From the IMG/VR virus record IMGVR_UViG_3300044641_005635, positions 1 through 36,536 of that record: a stretch of 36,536 nt of DNA; one strand, written 5' to 3'. This document shows positions 26,101 through 33,422 of this stretch, in pieces (position 1 is the first letter of the stretch; each line of letters opens with the position of its first letter). The position numbers were made by a program, and so were the translations under genes. The notes under the pieces are model-generated. The model ran no database searches. It had not been told where the DNA came from and saw only the letters and a program-made list of their open reading frames with translations. The stretch comes from a virus.

Positions 26101-29100
26101 GGTAATTTAGGAACATTCATTCAAACAACGTCGTTGATGAATACGCCTTATTTTGTTAATGCAATATTGGATGGTGTACAAAAACAAAAAAACAACGAGG
26201 AAAATCCATACGCAGCTTTAGGTTATATGTACCTAAACTCTTTACCTCTAATTACAACAAAAGAAAAAATTAAAGATGTTACAAACGATGTTGTAACTGA
26301 CCTTGACTATTTGGCGGCAACATTCAATAAGTTTTCATCTATTCATCAGGTACCATATGCTTGGGTTTTGAAGTACGGTTCAATATGGCATAGATATAAA
26401 ACATATATTGAAAAAAATATTGATATTTTAGAAGATACGTGGAAAGATTTTGACTATGTATTTTCTTATGACCCAACAACAGGAAGTTCAAGTACTAAGT
26501 ATACTATATTAGATTATAGTGGAAACCCAACCACAATCTCTCTTCAAAATGTTGAATTATATACACCAGCATTTAACGTGTTCAACCTAAAAGAGACTTA
26601 TGATACAGGATTTTATCCAAAAGTTATTAATTCTATTGAATATTACCTGAATGGAAAAGATTTAATAACTGGTTATACACCTACTGATTTTAGTAAACTT
26701 TATACTGAACAAGGATTAAAAATTGGATTTAACCCAACTAACGAGGTTTATTATTTCCCACAAGGTTATGACGCAAGTAATCCAAATAAAGAATTATTAA
26801 AAAGAAATTTATTTACTTATAGAAAATATAAGAAAAATAATGTCGACTCAGAACCATCAACAATCATTATGTACCCTTCTATGGGAGGGATACCTTTTGA
26901 CCAAGCAATTTATGAGTGTTTTAATCCTCAGAAAAAAATAACGGAAAGTTTGTATAATAATAATTCCATGTATAATGGAACGGTACGTTCGGTTTGGGGT
27001 ATGTCCCAATTTGGATATTTTAATAATAAATTAATTAAAAAACCATTACCTACTGAATACCTTAAAATAATTAAAACAAATACAGACAAACAAAATGTTT
27101 TTGATATAACTAACACTGAGTCAACTTATTCAATGATTGATGAGATATTCAGTGTCTTTGATGTTGCTTTGTTGGATAAAATGGAAGAAAAGTTTTTAAC
27201 TTTTTGTAAGTACAAACCATTGGCTGATGAGTTAAAATTAAATGATGAAAACATCACGCCAAACTACCTTCAAACAAATGGGTTAACTAATGCGAATTTA
27301 AAATTACTTAAAAATCAAATTCAAAATCTTTTCTCATATCAAACCATATTCTTTCAACAAGTTAATGAAACTATTGATACACAAACATTAATGAACGACC
27401 AAATTAGTAACCTTTATACAAATTTGAGAGAATTTTTGAATTTTGATTGTGTCCTTAAGATAGGTAACCCTACAAATTTCGATAGAAAATTGTTTGATTC
27501 ATTAAGTACACTTAGTAATATGCAGACTGAGGATAAATTAACCTTTGGTAAATATGTTTCTGGTTCATTACCAGGTGACGGCACACTTACAACATTATTA
27601 CAAAGTACTACGTCATTACCACAATCATGGTCAACATTACACAAATATTTAGGGTTTAGTTTAATACCTGGAGTTGATTACGAAAACCAAGTCAATAACG
27701 CGTTCCCTTCAGTACCTAACCCAACATCAGCAACGACCGCAACAACTACAAACGCAAACTCAGAAATACAATTACAATATATAGGTAGTTCATATAATAT
27801 CATCACTACACCAACAAATGATAGTGAGTATATACATATTGAAAAAACAACAAGTGGTTACGATGTTTTCAAAATTATAGGAGAACCCGATAAATCAAAA
27901 ATATCACAAAGATTACAATCTATAAGTTTTTATCAACCAAACTCAAATGTACAAGATAGTAGTAATATAGTACAAAGTGAGTTTACTATGAACGCTCAAA
28001 CAAAGTATCAATATGTTGCGAAAATAATTCAAGCCCAACCTGGTAAATATCAAATGGTAGTGACGTATGCACCAAACTTACCTACGTCACCTGAGACATT
28101 ACTATTAATTGCTGATGTATCAACCTCACCTAATTTTTCATCAACAATACCACAAAATAATAATGTTTCAATTACTCCACTGGCGTTGGCAAACACACAA
28201 AAATGTCTTGTATCAGATTTCTTCATTCAAAATAATATTGCATTTAATCCTCAAAACATAAGAACACTTTATCCAATAATAAGAATTTATGTTGAGCAAA
28301 AATTAAAAGACCCTACTTTTAATAAAAACAAACTAATCACATATATTAATGATTTCCTTACAGATAGGTACGAACTACAGGATAAAATGGTAAATCAGAC
28401 TTTTACAAAGTTAAATAAGATATTAAAGAAAATTGAAGTCGATTATGGCTTACCAACCACACCTATGAATGGTGATACAACCAAGTTAGCCCTTTATAAT
28501 ACGTTAAAAGGTTTTAATGATAAATGGATTTCAGGTTCAGATTTGAAAAGTGTTACGTTGTTTGAAGACTTTTTATTTATGGATAGGTCAAACAGTGATT
28601 TAGGTAATTCTTATAATGTAGATTTGAATAAAGTGGTAAATAGACTTGCTTTAGATACGAAGCAAGACCAAAGTTTAATGTCTTTAATAAGTTCAATTTT
28701 AGAAGATAATTATTTTATTTTTATGGCGATGCCTGCCTATATTAATTTTTACGGTATCCAAAAAGCTTTAAAAGGTGGTCAACCATTAGAGGATAGTGAA
28801 ATTGGTAATTCATTGTTTGGGACTTATTTAGAAGTGGATTACACACAATCTAACCCTAAATTTTTGTGTCTATATGTTGGTAACCCATCTGAATACCCGA
28901 AACCAAAAGAAAACTCATTTAATAGATTTGGTGACGATAGTTTTGATTTAAGAGTTCCGGATAACCCATTAAGAGTTTCTGACCCTAATAGAAATTATTC
29001 ACTGAGTAATCGTGTAGTTGGATTTGCTGTTGATTTTGGAATAAGAAATCAAAACATCTTCAAAGGATTAAATTTAGATATGTCTGAAATGAAAAACACT

Positions 29101-30162
29101 TCAGAGTCATTTAAGGTTTTTGCCGATATGGGTAGTTCAGTTTCAGGAGACAAAGTAGCACAACAATCACAATCATTATATAGTATATACAAATCAAGGT
29201 CGTATCAGTGTACGGTAAGTAGTATGGGTAACGCTATGATTCAACCTACTATGTATTATATTTTAAGACACGTACCTATGTTTTATGGACCATATTGGAT
29301 TACAGAGGTAAACCATAATATCTCAACGTCAGGATTTGATACTGAGTTTAAGGGTACAAGAATACCTAAATATGCATTACCTAAAATTGATAATTTAATG
29401 GCATCAGTTAATAAAACCGTATTGGCTGAACTTAAAAATTTATTAGGGGTTACTAAGACACCAAAAACACAAGAAGTACTAGATGCTGAGAAACTACTAA
29501 GCACTAACCCACCACTTCAAACATTAAATGGAGCGGAAAATGTTTGCTTAAGTGGAGTCCCTACCGTGTATGCTAGTGTTCCTTTTGAACCTTTATTACA
29601 GACACCATTCACAAAAGATGAATTTATTCCACTATTAGATTCTGTAACTACAAATAAAGTTATGAAAGCATTGTTATGGGGGATTGCACAAAATCAAAAA
29701 TCAACCACAAATAATAACGGGGTATTTAATTGTATTAATTATAATCCATTTCAGATTGACACCCAAAGAATACAACCTGGAAACCTTAATAGTTTTATTA
29801 AAAAACAATCCTGTGTACAAATTGATAATAAAAATATTAGACTTGTTAAATTTGACACATTTACAGAATCGATACAGTTTATGAACGCTTATATGACAAA
29901 TGTGATAAACTCAATACCAAGGTTAGTAACATTAAATCCTAATACAAATTTAGATAAGAGTTACGGAGCAGCATTATTCCAACTAGCTTATACAACTTGG
30001 TATGGTACATTTGCCTTCGGTAATCCTGATGCGATACCACCTGTACCACCATTAAATGAGACTCAAATTAAAAGTAAAACAATATCTGATTTTGCATCAC
30101 TTACAAACAATTACAATACATTAGTTGAAAGTTTTACTCAAGCATGGCAACAATTTAAGTAA
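23179..30162 (+). CDS. Giant baseplate hub-like protein (2327 aa) with possible cell-wall hydrolase-like C-terminus
   Basis: A 2327-residue protein starting 11 bases inside the preceding gene. Near residues 155-255 there is a beta-rich tail domain (IRVAIKASGVPEVNIEMVDI, then FNFPYPLFYLTLKGYYGKAV). The middle 1500 residues are Asn/Tyr/Lys-rich without known motifs, including a Thr-rich spacer near 1510-1530. Around 1990-2075, YKSRSYQCTVSSMGNAMIQP ... MFYGPYWITEVNHNI resembles the C-terminal part of gp27/late-control-D-type hub proteins. Residues about 2150-2327 (KALLWGIAQNQ, INYNPFQID, RLVKFDTFTESIQFMNAYM) are reminiscent of glucosaminidase/muramidase-like folds, but no catalytic residue can be assigned. 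It probably forms the central hub. Function of the large middle part is unknown. Confidence 0.85.
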   Translation: MAARQKQNKKIYIETDYDNIVIVNPNEVYNSDGKKEERLVDHEELVYYANLETFIIPRTKLAIGEAFPTIENTTSIATLFSGDDALKVNFLKPRGKTEFDTSWSKQLTGEGSRDGLGINQSAERVASVDGRQVFRRSVRNYEDTQLLGIKSIRVAIKASGVPEVNIEMVDIQGRSLFEQGENSLYSAFFNFPYPLFYLTLKGYYGKAVRYRLSLMSFNATFDADTGNYNISLKLVGKFTALLFDTPLSYAVNAPKMYNTQITVTEPNGNKSFFNTYKGRQKLNEVYDIYERKGLIPPNFPRYSLEEFKYKVEKFTTDFQNDLKAKTDFTKLNDLEDFSENLKKLNKEVYEYAINNVVDRNSFYVQGDEVYYPFKKELTFQSREDFKTKISERINAYVANLKNNATFGENKNAEYQINVTIKGIKDILRKLDFNTWSSNKQDVTNTYFYRNNRPLDSNINPGEYEKFLKDEQIIALLDTKVKNEKGEWVEELPDYLVFGDKIVADGTYSRNSYLDKLDVMFTSLSAKQKIIEDELTQYYIGKQLSNPLEGGLGFKPTIRNVFAIILAGADAFYRLMDENHEEAWNVRTDKNRLLAVIPSDKNFSVDALKSIQTSSTNLNSDNVVYPWPLYFTLEKQDNGSDLYTIQYPGDAKYIGQTRAYDYRVWPEVGFVEAFIKATLEKSKPEVRYSYDNPKDVTKYVSCNAIEFPFKTAPYQDLDAIKTFYEIFERTYIASHYGNLPSDIASSKQIDQFYGDIESLNISLVAPSDITINQTLKNSAFNLSKLVDYMKTISNNGQGQSWQTYIRDYFNTDYLKTLLANVNEIYSIDTLAGASIQVSADLPLAPNMKEFLEDSATSKQKKLDVYPFTNVDWLKKYMSNGESIGSYEDYNNTTRSYIFLDDKKTIARINATEKYENLKLFTSNAVFQNNTQPLLVDPSSDDPIDSALSLKEYYNRRQYEDLFLTESFIDYGNSYSGNLGTFIQTTSLMNTPYFVNAILDGVQKQKNNEENPYAALGYMYLNSLPLITTKEKIKDVTNDVVTDLDYLAATFNKFSSIHQVPYAWVLKYGSIWHRYKTYIEKNIDILEDTWKDFDYVFSYDPTTGSSSTKYTILDYSGNPTTISLQNVELYTPAFNVFNLKETYDTGFYPKVINSIEYYLNGKDLITGYTPTDFSKLYTEQGLKIGFNPTNEVYYFPQGYDASNPNKELLKRNLFTYRKYKKNNVDSEPSTIIMYPSMGGIPFDQAIYECFNPQKKITESLYNNNSMYNGTVRSVWGMSQFGYFNNKLIKKPLPTEYLKIIKTNTDKQNVFDITNTESTYSMIDEIFSVFDVALLDKMEEKFLTFCKYKPLADELKLNDENITPNYLQTNGLTNANLKLLKNQIQNLFSYQTIFFQQVNETIDTQTLMNDQISNLYTNLREFLNFDCVLKIGNPTNFDRKLFDSLSTLSNMQTEDKLTFGKYVSGSLPGDGTLTTLLQSTTSLPQSWSTLHKYLGFSLIPGVDYENQVNNAFPSVPNPTSATTATTTNANSEIQLQYIGSSYNIITTPTNDSEYIHIEKTTSGYDVFKIIGEPDKSKISQRLQSISFYQPNSNVQDSSNIVQSEFTMNAQTKYQYVAKIIQAQPGKYQMVVTYAPNLPTSPETLLLIADVSTSPNFSSTIPQNNNVSITPLALANTQKCLVSDFFIQNNIAFNPQNIRTLYPIIRIYVEQKLKDPTFNKNKLITYINDFLTDRYELQDKMVNQTFTKLNKILKKIEVDYGLPTTPMNGDTTKLALYNTLKGFNDKWISGSDLKSVTLFEDFLFMDRSNSDLGNSYNVDLNKVVNRLALDTKQDQSLMSLISSILEDNYFIFMAMPAYINFYGIQKALKGGQPLEDSEIGNSLFGTYLEVDYTQSNPKFLCLYVGNPSEYPKPKENSFNRFGDDSFDLRVPDNPLRVSDPNRNYSLSNRVVGFAVDFGIRNQNIFKGLNLDMSEMKNTSESFKVFADMGSSVSGDKVAQQSQSLYSIYKSRSYQCTVSSMGNAMIQPTMYYILRHVPMFYGPYWITEVNHNISTSGFDTEFKGTRIPKYALPKIDNLMASVNKTVLAELKNLLGVTKTPKTQEVLDAEKLLSTNPPLQTLNGAENVCLSGVPTVYASVPFEPLLQTPFTKDEFIPLLDSVTTNKVMKALLWGIAQNQKSTTNNNGVFNCINYNPFQIDTQRIQPGNLNSFIKKQSCVQIDNKNIRLVKFDTFTESIQFMNAYMTNVINSIPRLVTLNPNTNLDKSYGAALFQLAYTTWYGTFAFGNPDAIPPVPPLNETQIKSKTISDFASLTNNYNTLVESFTQAWQQFK

Positions 30163-30178
30163 AAACAAAATAAAGAGA

Positions 30179-30186
30179 TATTTATA
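30179..30186 (+). promoter_or_regulatory. TATTTATA element upstream of 74-aa gene
   Basis: GAGATATTTATATTATAAAAAAACTATG, 13 bases before the ATG at 30200. It closely resembles the minus-strand copy before the gp13-like gene (GATATTTATATTAAAAAA). Confidence 0.5.
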
Positions 30187-30199
30187 TTATAAAAAAACT

Positions 30200-30424
30200 A
30201 TGAGTATGAAAGCATTATTAGACGATTACTTGAAAAAAGATACTAGAGTTACACAGAAAGATGCTGGTAATGGATATCAAGAAGTATGCGATTTAGATAC
30301 AGGTGACTGTTATACAATCAGAATGAAAGATGGTTTGATTGAACGAGTGGATAACACTATGAAAACAAATAGAACATTAAAAGTTGAAACACCTCATGGT
30401 GTAAAAACATTATTAAACGGTTAA
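30200..30424 (+). CDS. Small protein of unknown function (74 aa)
   Basis: A 74-residue protein: a short helix MSMKALLDDYLKKDTRV, then beta-rich QEVCDLDTGDCYTIRMKDGLIERVDN and KVETPHGVKTLLNG. The two Cys residues flank a possible turn. I choose ATG 30200: an upstream ATG at 30125 in frame lies inside the preceding gene, and the TATTTATA element lies between them. The next gene begins 10 bases downstream, so they are probably transcribed together. No family recognised. Confidence 0.72.
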   Translation: MSMKALLDDYLKKDTRVTQKDAGNGYQEVCDLDTGDCYTIRMKDGLIERVDNTMKTNRTLKVETPHGVKTLLNG

Positions 30425-30434
30425 AAATTAAGAA

Positions 30435-31124
30435 ATGAATATTGAAAAACAAATATTAGAAGAATTAAAACGATTTAATCAAATTAATTCATATATTCTT
30501 AATGAACAACCTGAAGCGCCGGTAGATGATGTTTCACCGGCAACTGATGCACCGGCAGGGGACTTACCACCGGCAGATGCACCAGCGGGTGATGTACCAC
30601 CGGCGGGTGATGTACCACCGGCAGATGCAGGAGCAACACCTGCACCAACCGAAGTACCTGAACCTATAGATGTTGAAAATGACCCTGACGTTGAAGAAGT
30701 GGGTGGTGAGGAAAAAACCGACGAAGAAGGTGAAAGTGAAGAGATTGATATCACTGACCTTGTGACTTCACAACAAGAAATACAATCTAAACAAGATGAA
30801 TTTATGAACGATATGTTTACTAAGTTAGATGACTTAGCATCAAAATTAGCGAACATGGACCAAATTATGACTAAGATAAATGATTTAGAGTCTAAATTTG
30901 ATAAGTATAGAGAAAAAACTCCTGAAGAAAAATTAATGTTACGTTCTTTAGATTCTTATCCTTACAATCAAAAATTGACAGATTTCTTTCAAGATAAAGA
31001 AGATGAGATGGAGAAAACAGGAAAAAATGAATATGTATTAACATCAGACGAGGTTGAGAATTTTTCTCCAAATGAGGTAAAAAAAACATTTAATATATAT
31101 GACGACGAGAATCCAAAGATGTAA
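30435..31124 (+). CDS. Pro/Ala-rich acidic protein with coiled coil and possible capsid-targeting leader
   Basis: A 229-residue protein with four regions. Residues 1-24 are an amphipathic helix ending YILNE, which fits the T4-type prohead protease site (L-x-E) and resembles a capsid-targeting peptide. Residues 25-75 are a low-complexity Pro/Ala/Asp segment with repeated PPAGDV/PADAPAGD hexapeptides. Residues 76-105 are very acidic (EEVGGEEKTDEEGESEE). Residues 106-155 form a probable coiled coil (QQEIQSKQDEFMNDMFTKLD, LASKLANMDQIM). The C-terminal 70 residues are mixed. This design suits an internal head or scaffold-like protein, but that is inference. A strong terminator follows. Confidence 0.8.
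   Translation: MNIEKQILEELKRFNQINSYILNEQPEAPVDDVSPATDAPAGDLPPADAPAGDVPPAGDVPPADAGATPAPTEVPEPIDVENDPDVEEVGGEEKTDEEGESEEIDITDLVTSQQEIQSKQDEFMNDMFTKLDDLASKLANMDQIMTKINDLESKFDKYREKTPEEKLMLRSLDSYPYNQKLTDFFQDKEDEMEKTGKNEYVLTSDEVENFSPNEVKKTFNIYDDENPKM
30585..30621 (+). repeat. 18-bp tandem repeat in the Pro/Ala-rich segment
   Basis: GCGGGTGATGTACCACCGG occurs at 30585-30603 and again at 30603-30621, an 18-base period encoding PPAGDV twice. Near copies (CCGGCAGATGC, CCGGCAGGGGAC) flank it from about 30547. This is a sharp local GC rise in an AT-rich genome. Confidence 0.85.
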
Positions 31125-31150
31125 AAAATAATAGGATAAAGAATCAATAT

Positions 31151-31177
31151 AAAGGGGGCGTTTGTCCCCTTTTTTTA
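31151..31177 (+). terminator. Strong Rho-independent terminator
   Basis: AAAGGGGGC-GTTT-GTCCCCTTT with a T-run to 31177: a 9-bp stem (one G-U) and 4-base loop. It separates the internal-protein pair from the replication genes. Confidence 0.92.
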
Positions 31178-31208
31178 TTTGACAAACTTAAATATTCACC
31201 TATATTTG
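31178..31208 (+). promoter_or_regulatory. Bacteroidota-type housekeeping promoter before the gp32-like gene
   Basis: TTTG (31178-31181), 19 bases, then TATATTTG (31201-31208). This matches the Bacteroidota consensus of a -33 TTTG and -7 TAnnTTTG. The expected transcript start is near 31213-31216, giving a leader of about 30 bases before ATG 31244. It lies directly after a terminator and before the replication block, as expected for a host-sigma-dependent early or middle promoter. Confidence 0.72.
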
Positions 31209-31243
31209 TTGTAGATAAAAGAGTAATAATTAAAAATTTATTT

Positions 31244-32098
31244 ATGGCAAATTCAGTATTAGATTCAGTACTAGCTCAGTACGAAAAAAATTCAACATCG
31301 AGCAACACACCAAGAACTAACATTTCTCAAGAAGACAGATTGAAGAAGTATTTCTCAGCAATCCTTCAGAAGAATGAAAAATCCGCATCACGAAGAATTC
31401 GTATCTTACCTACAAAAGATGGTTCATCACCATTTGTCGAAGTTTGGTACCATGAAATTCAAGTAAACGGGCAATGGGTTAAGTTGTATGACCCTGAAAA
31501 AAATGACAACGAACGTTCACCTTTGACTGAAGTTTATAATGAACTGATTTCTACAGGTAAGAAAGAAGACAAAGAATTGGCATCACAATACCGTTCACGT
31601 TTATTTTACATTGTAAAAGTAATTGACCGTGACAACGAACAAGACGGTGTTAAATTTTGGCGATTCAAACACAACTACAAACAAGAAGGTGTGTTAGATA
31701 AAATTCTTCCTATTTGGAAAGCTAAAGGTGATGTCACTGAGGCTGAAAAAGGTCGTGATTTAATCATTGAACTTACAAAAGCAAAAACACCACAAGGAAA
31801 AGAATATACAGTTATTCAAACAATCATGTATGATGACCCACAACCACTACATGAAGATAAGGGAATCATGGAAGGATGGCTCCAAGACGAACTTACATGG
31901 AATGATGTATACTCAAAGAAACCCGTAGAATATTTAGAAGCAGTTGCAGTTGGTGAGACACCAATGTGGTCATCTGAACTTAAAAAATATGTTTACGGTG
32001 AAGCTGCTGAAATTTCACTTGGAGGGGCAAAACAAGAAACACCAACTCCTGTTGACCCACAAGCGAACGAAGAACCAGCGGAAGATTTGCCATTCTAA
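31244..32098 (+). CDS. 32: Single-stranded-DNA-binding protein, gp32-like
   Basis: A 284-residue protein that should coat single-stranded DNA at replication forks and recombination intermediates. The N-terminal Lys-containing segment (about 25-60: DRLKKYFSAILQKNEKSASRRIRILP) leads into an OB-fold region VEVWYHEIQVNGQWVKLYDPE ... FYIVKVIDRD ... VKFWRF. The C-terminus has an acidic tail ending EEPAEDLPF. T4 gp32 (301 aa) binds zinc through one His and three Cys; this protein has no Cys at all, so the zinc element is missing. The tail ends D-L-P-F, like the partner-binding tip of bacterial SSB. The terminator-promoter pair just upstream and a terminator downstream make it a single-gene transcription unit. 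Confidence 0.85.
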   Translation: MANSVLDSVLAQYEKNSTSSNTPRTNISQEDRLKKYFSAILQKNEKSASRRIRILPTKDGSSPFVEVWYHEIQVNGQWVKLYDPEKNDNERSPLTEVYNELISTGKKEDKELASQYRSRLFYIVKVIDRDNEQDGVKFWRFKHNYKQEGVLDKILPIWKAKGDVTEAEKGRDLIIELTKAKTPQGKEYTVIQTIMYDDPQPLHEDKGIMEGWLQDELTWNDVYSKKPVEYLEAVAVGETPMWSSELKKYVYGEAAEISLGGAKQETPTPVDPQANEEPAEDLPF

Positions 32099-32106
32099 AT
32101 TTAATT

Positions 32107-32150
32107 AAGCATGGATACTTTTAAACATATTGTATCCATGCTTTTTTTTT
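32107..32150 (+). terminator. Strong Rho-independent terminator after gp32-like gene
   Basis: AAGCATGGATAC, 13-base loop, GTATCCATGCTT, then a run of T to 32150. A perfect 12-bp stem starting 9 bases after the stop codon. Confidence 0.94.
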
Positions 32151-32172
32151 ATAAACAAATTAAAAAAACAAA

Positions 32173-32394
32173 ATGAAACCAGTGATTGCAGAAAAATTAA
32201 AAGAAGCGTTAGTTAAAAAATATGAAGCAGAAATTGCTGATGCCGAAGCAAGACTTTATGTTTATTTCACAAATCCTGTTGGGATTGGTGAGCATCCACA
32301 ACACACAGAAGAGATGGATAATTTAGTTGGACAACTTACAGACGCAAAAGACAAGTTGGAAACTATAACAAATTTTAAAATTTACGAACTATAA
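32173..32394 (+). CDS. Small coiled-coil protein of unknown function (73 aa)
   Basis: A 73-residue helical protein: KEALVKKYEAEIADAEARL, a loop FTNPVGIGEHPQHTEEMD, and a second helix LVGQLTDAKDKLETI, i.e. a helical hairpin with a conserved-looking GIGEHP turn. I recall this turn from small proteins in the replication region of T4-like phages but cannot name a function. The stop overlaps the uvsX ATG by one base (TAATG), so translation is probably coupled and a role alongside the recombinase is plausible. Confidence 0.78.
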   Translation: MKPVIAEKLKEALVKKYEAEIADAEARLYVYFTNPVGIGEHPQHTEEMDNLVGQLTDAKDKLETITNFKIYEL

Positions 32395-33401
32395 TGGCTA
32401 TTAAAAAGAACGACTTTAGTTCACTTAAAAAGAAATTTTCCACATCGGCAAAGTATAAACCACAAAGATTCTTTGACCTTGGTGCACCGTTTTTGGATGC
32501 GGTTGGTTTACCTGGACCCGCGATGGGGCACATCAATATGTTCTTAGGACATTCAGATACGGGTAAGACAACAGCATTGGTTAAGACTGCGGTTGATGCT
32601 CAAAAGAAAGGTATCTTACCTGTGTTTATTATCACAGAACAAAAATGGTCTTTTGACCACGCTAAGTTAATGGGGTTTGAATGTGAAGAAGTTGTTGATA
32701 CAGAAACGGGAGAATTAGAGTGGGACGGTTTTTATATATTCAATAATAACTTTGATTATATTGAACAAATCACAGATTACATCAATGATTTATTAGATGC
32801 TCAAGAAAAGGGTGATTTAGATTATTCATTGTGTATTATGTGGGACTCAGTTGGTTCTGTTCCTTGTAAAATGACTTACGAAGGTAAAGGAGGTAAACAA
32901 CACAATGCAAGTGTTTTAGCCGATAAGATTGGTATGGGTATTAACCAACGTATTTCAGGTTCACGTAAAGCAGACTCTAAATATGAAAATACCCTAATCA
33001 TTGTTAACCAACCTTGGGTTGAATTACCTGATAATCCGTTTGGACAACCTAAAATTAAGGCAAAAGGTGGTGAAGCTATTTGGTTGAATTCTTCATTAGT
33101 GTTCTTATTTGGAAATCAAAAAGGTGCTGGTACTACAAAAATTACCGCAACTAAAGATAAGAGAACTGTGAAGTTTGCATCAAGAACTAAGGTGTCTGTT
33201 ATGAAAAATCACATTAACGGACTTGGTTTTGAAGATGGAAAGATTATCGTAACACCACACGGTTTCTTACCAGGAAAAGAAGCTTCCGAAGAAAAGGCAT
33301 CAATCGAACAATACAAAAAAGAATATGCTGAATATTGGAAGGAAATAATCGGAGTTGATGGTGACTTTGATTTGAAATCAGAAAAAGAAGAAGTAGAGTA
33401 G
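32394..33401 (+). CDS. uvsX: UvsX-like RecA-family recombinase
   Basis: A 335-residue strand-exchange protein. Walker A GHSDTGKT (52-59), TEQKWSF with the catalytic-type Glu near 82, Walker B CIMWDSVGS (D151), and the DNA-binding region with IGMGINQRISGSRK and IIVNQPWVE. Late features NSSLVFLFG and KNHINGLGFEDGKIIVTPHGF agree with UvsX of T4-like phages. The acidic C-terminus (DLKSEKEEVE) is also typical. T4 UvsX is 391 aa, so this one is shorter. It promotes recombination-dependent replication and repair, working with gp32. The upstream 73-aa ORF is coupled to it; a 5' nuclease follows after 21 bases. Confidence 0.94.
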   Translation: MAIKKNDFSSLKKKFSTSAKYKPQRFFDLGAPFLDAVGLPGPAMGHINMFLGHSDTGKTTALVKTAVDAQKKGILPVFIITEQKWSFDHAKLMGFECEEVVDTETGELEWDGFYIFNNNFDYIEQITDYINDLLDAQEKGDLDYSLCIMWDSVGSVPCKMTYEGKGGKQHNASVLADKIGMGINQRISGSRKADSKYENTLIIVNQPWVELPDNPFGQPKIKAKGGEAIWLNSSLVFLFGNQKGAGTTKITATKDKRTVKFASRTKVSVMKNHINGLGFEDGKIIVTPHGFLPGKEASEEKASIEQYKKEYAEYWKEIIGVDGDFDLKSEKEEVE

Positions 33402-33422
33402 TAATAATTAAAAAACAAAAAA

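Noticed and set aside
30125-30199. Upstream start for the 74-aa protein
   Set aside because: It lies inside the end of the 2327-aa gene, and the TATTTATA element falls between this ATG and the one at 30200.
30479-30856. 125-codon open frame on the minus strand, rich in Ser/Gly/Ala
   Set aside because: It is the shadow of the GC-rich Pro/Ala repeat of the plus-strand gene; the translation is low-complexity.
31239-31246. TATTTATG overlapping the gp32-like ATG as another promoter element
   Set aside because: It includes the start codon itself, and a much better host-type promoter lies upstream.
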